Source: Acidobacteriota bacterium
GTDB lineage: Bacteria > Acidobacteriota > Vicinamibacteria > Vicinamibacterales > Vicinamibacteraceae
NCBI GenBank assembly: GCA_023427865.1
Contig: JAEYZV010000251.1
Span: forward strand, 1 to 5,682
Direction: 5' to 3'
Length of the DNA: 5,682 nt
A model generated the notes under the pieces. The model was not told where the DNA came from. It saw only the letters and a list, made by a program, of their open reading frames with translations, and ran no database searches. Made by a program: the position numbers and the translations under genes. Position 1 is the stretch's first letter. Every line of letters starts with the position of its first letter. This document shows positions 5,667 through 5,682 of the stretch, one piece after another.

Positions 5667-5682
5667 TCATGCCGTCGACCTG

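Overview
The window looks like chromosomal DNA of a very GC-rich, free-living Gram-negative bacterium. An acidobacterium of the Vicinamibacteria type is my best guess, with Planctomycetes or Verrucomicrobia as alternatives. Three things support this: the strong G/C third-position bias, the paired genes of the 'planctomycete cytochrome c / DUF1592' and 'DUF1552' families, and gaps filled with short CCCGGAA-like heptad repeats. The taxonomic call is inference. I see no rRNA, tRNA, CRISPR array, transposase, integrase or phage gene.

Layout, left to right. 1-120: non-coding leader with a GC-rich palindrome. 121-594 (+): an FKBP-type peptidyl-prolyl isomerase with a twin-arginine lipoprotein signal. 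595-823: a gap with hairpins, two different 7-bp repeat tracts and a -10-like TACAAT just before the next start. 824-3391 (+): an 855-residue Sec-exported protein with a CXXCH haem motif near each end and the PSD3/PSD5/PSD4/PSCyt3/PSD2 domain series (DUF1587/1595/1592/1588/1585). 3388-4740 (+): a 450-residue Tat-exported DUF1552 (HXXSHH-type) protein that overlaps the previous gene by 4 bases (ATGA). 4741-4978: a gap between convergent genes with the same kinds of repeats and candidate terminator hairpins. 4979-5653 (-): a 224-residue secreted protein with a C-type-lectin/endostatin-like cysteine pattern and a clear Shine-Dalgarno site.

All four products appear to be exported. The cytochrome-like and DUF1552 proteins are translationally coupled and very probably act together outside the cytoplasm. 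The pairing is known from environmental bacteria, but its biochemical role is, as far as I know, unresolved. The architecture suggests a redox or surface-polymer function, without proof. The FKBP may help fold exported proteins. The lectin-like gene is separately transcribed.

The features most worth following up are the coupled pair of unknown function, the composite repeat module shared by both intergenic gaps, and signs that similar repeat DNA has become the coding tail of the cytochrome-like protein. I did not find convincing evidence of a wholly new system.
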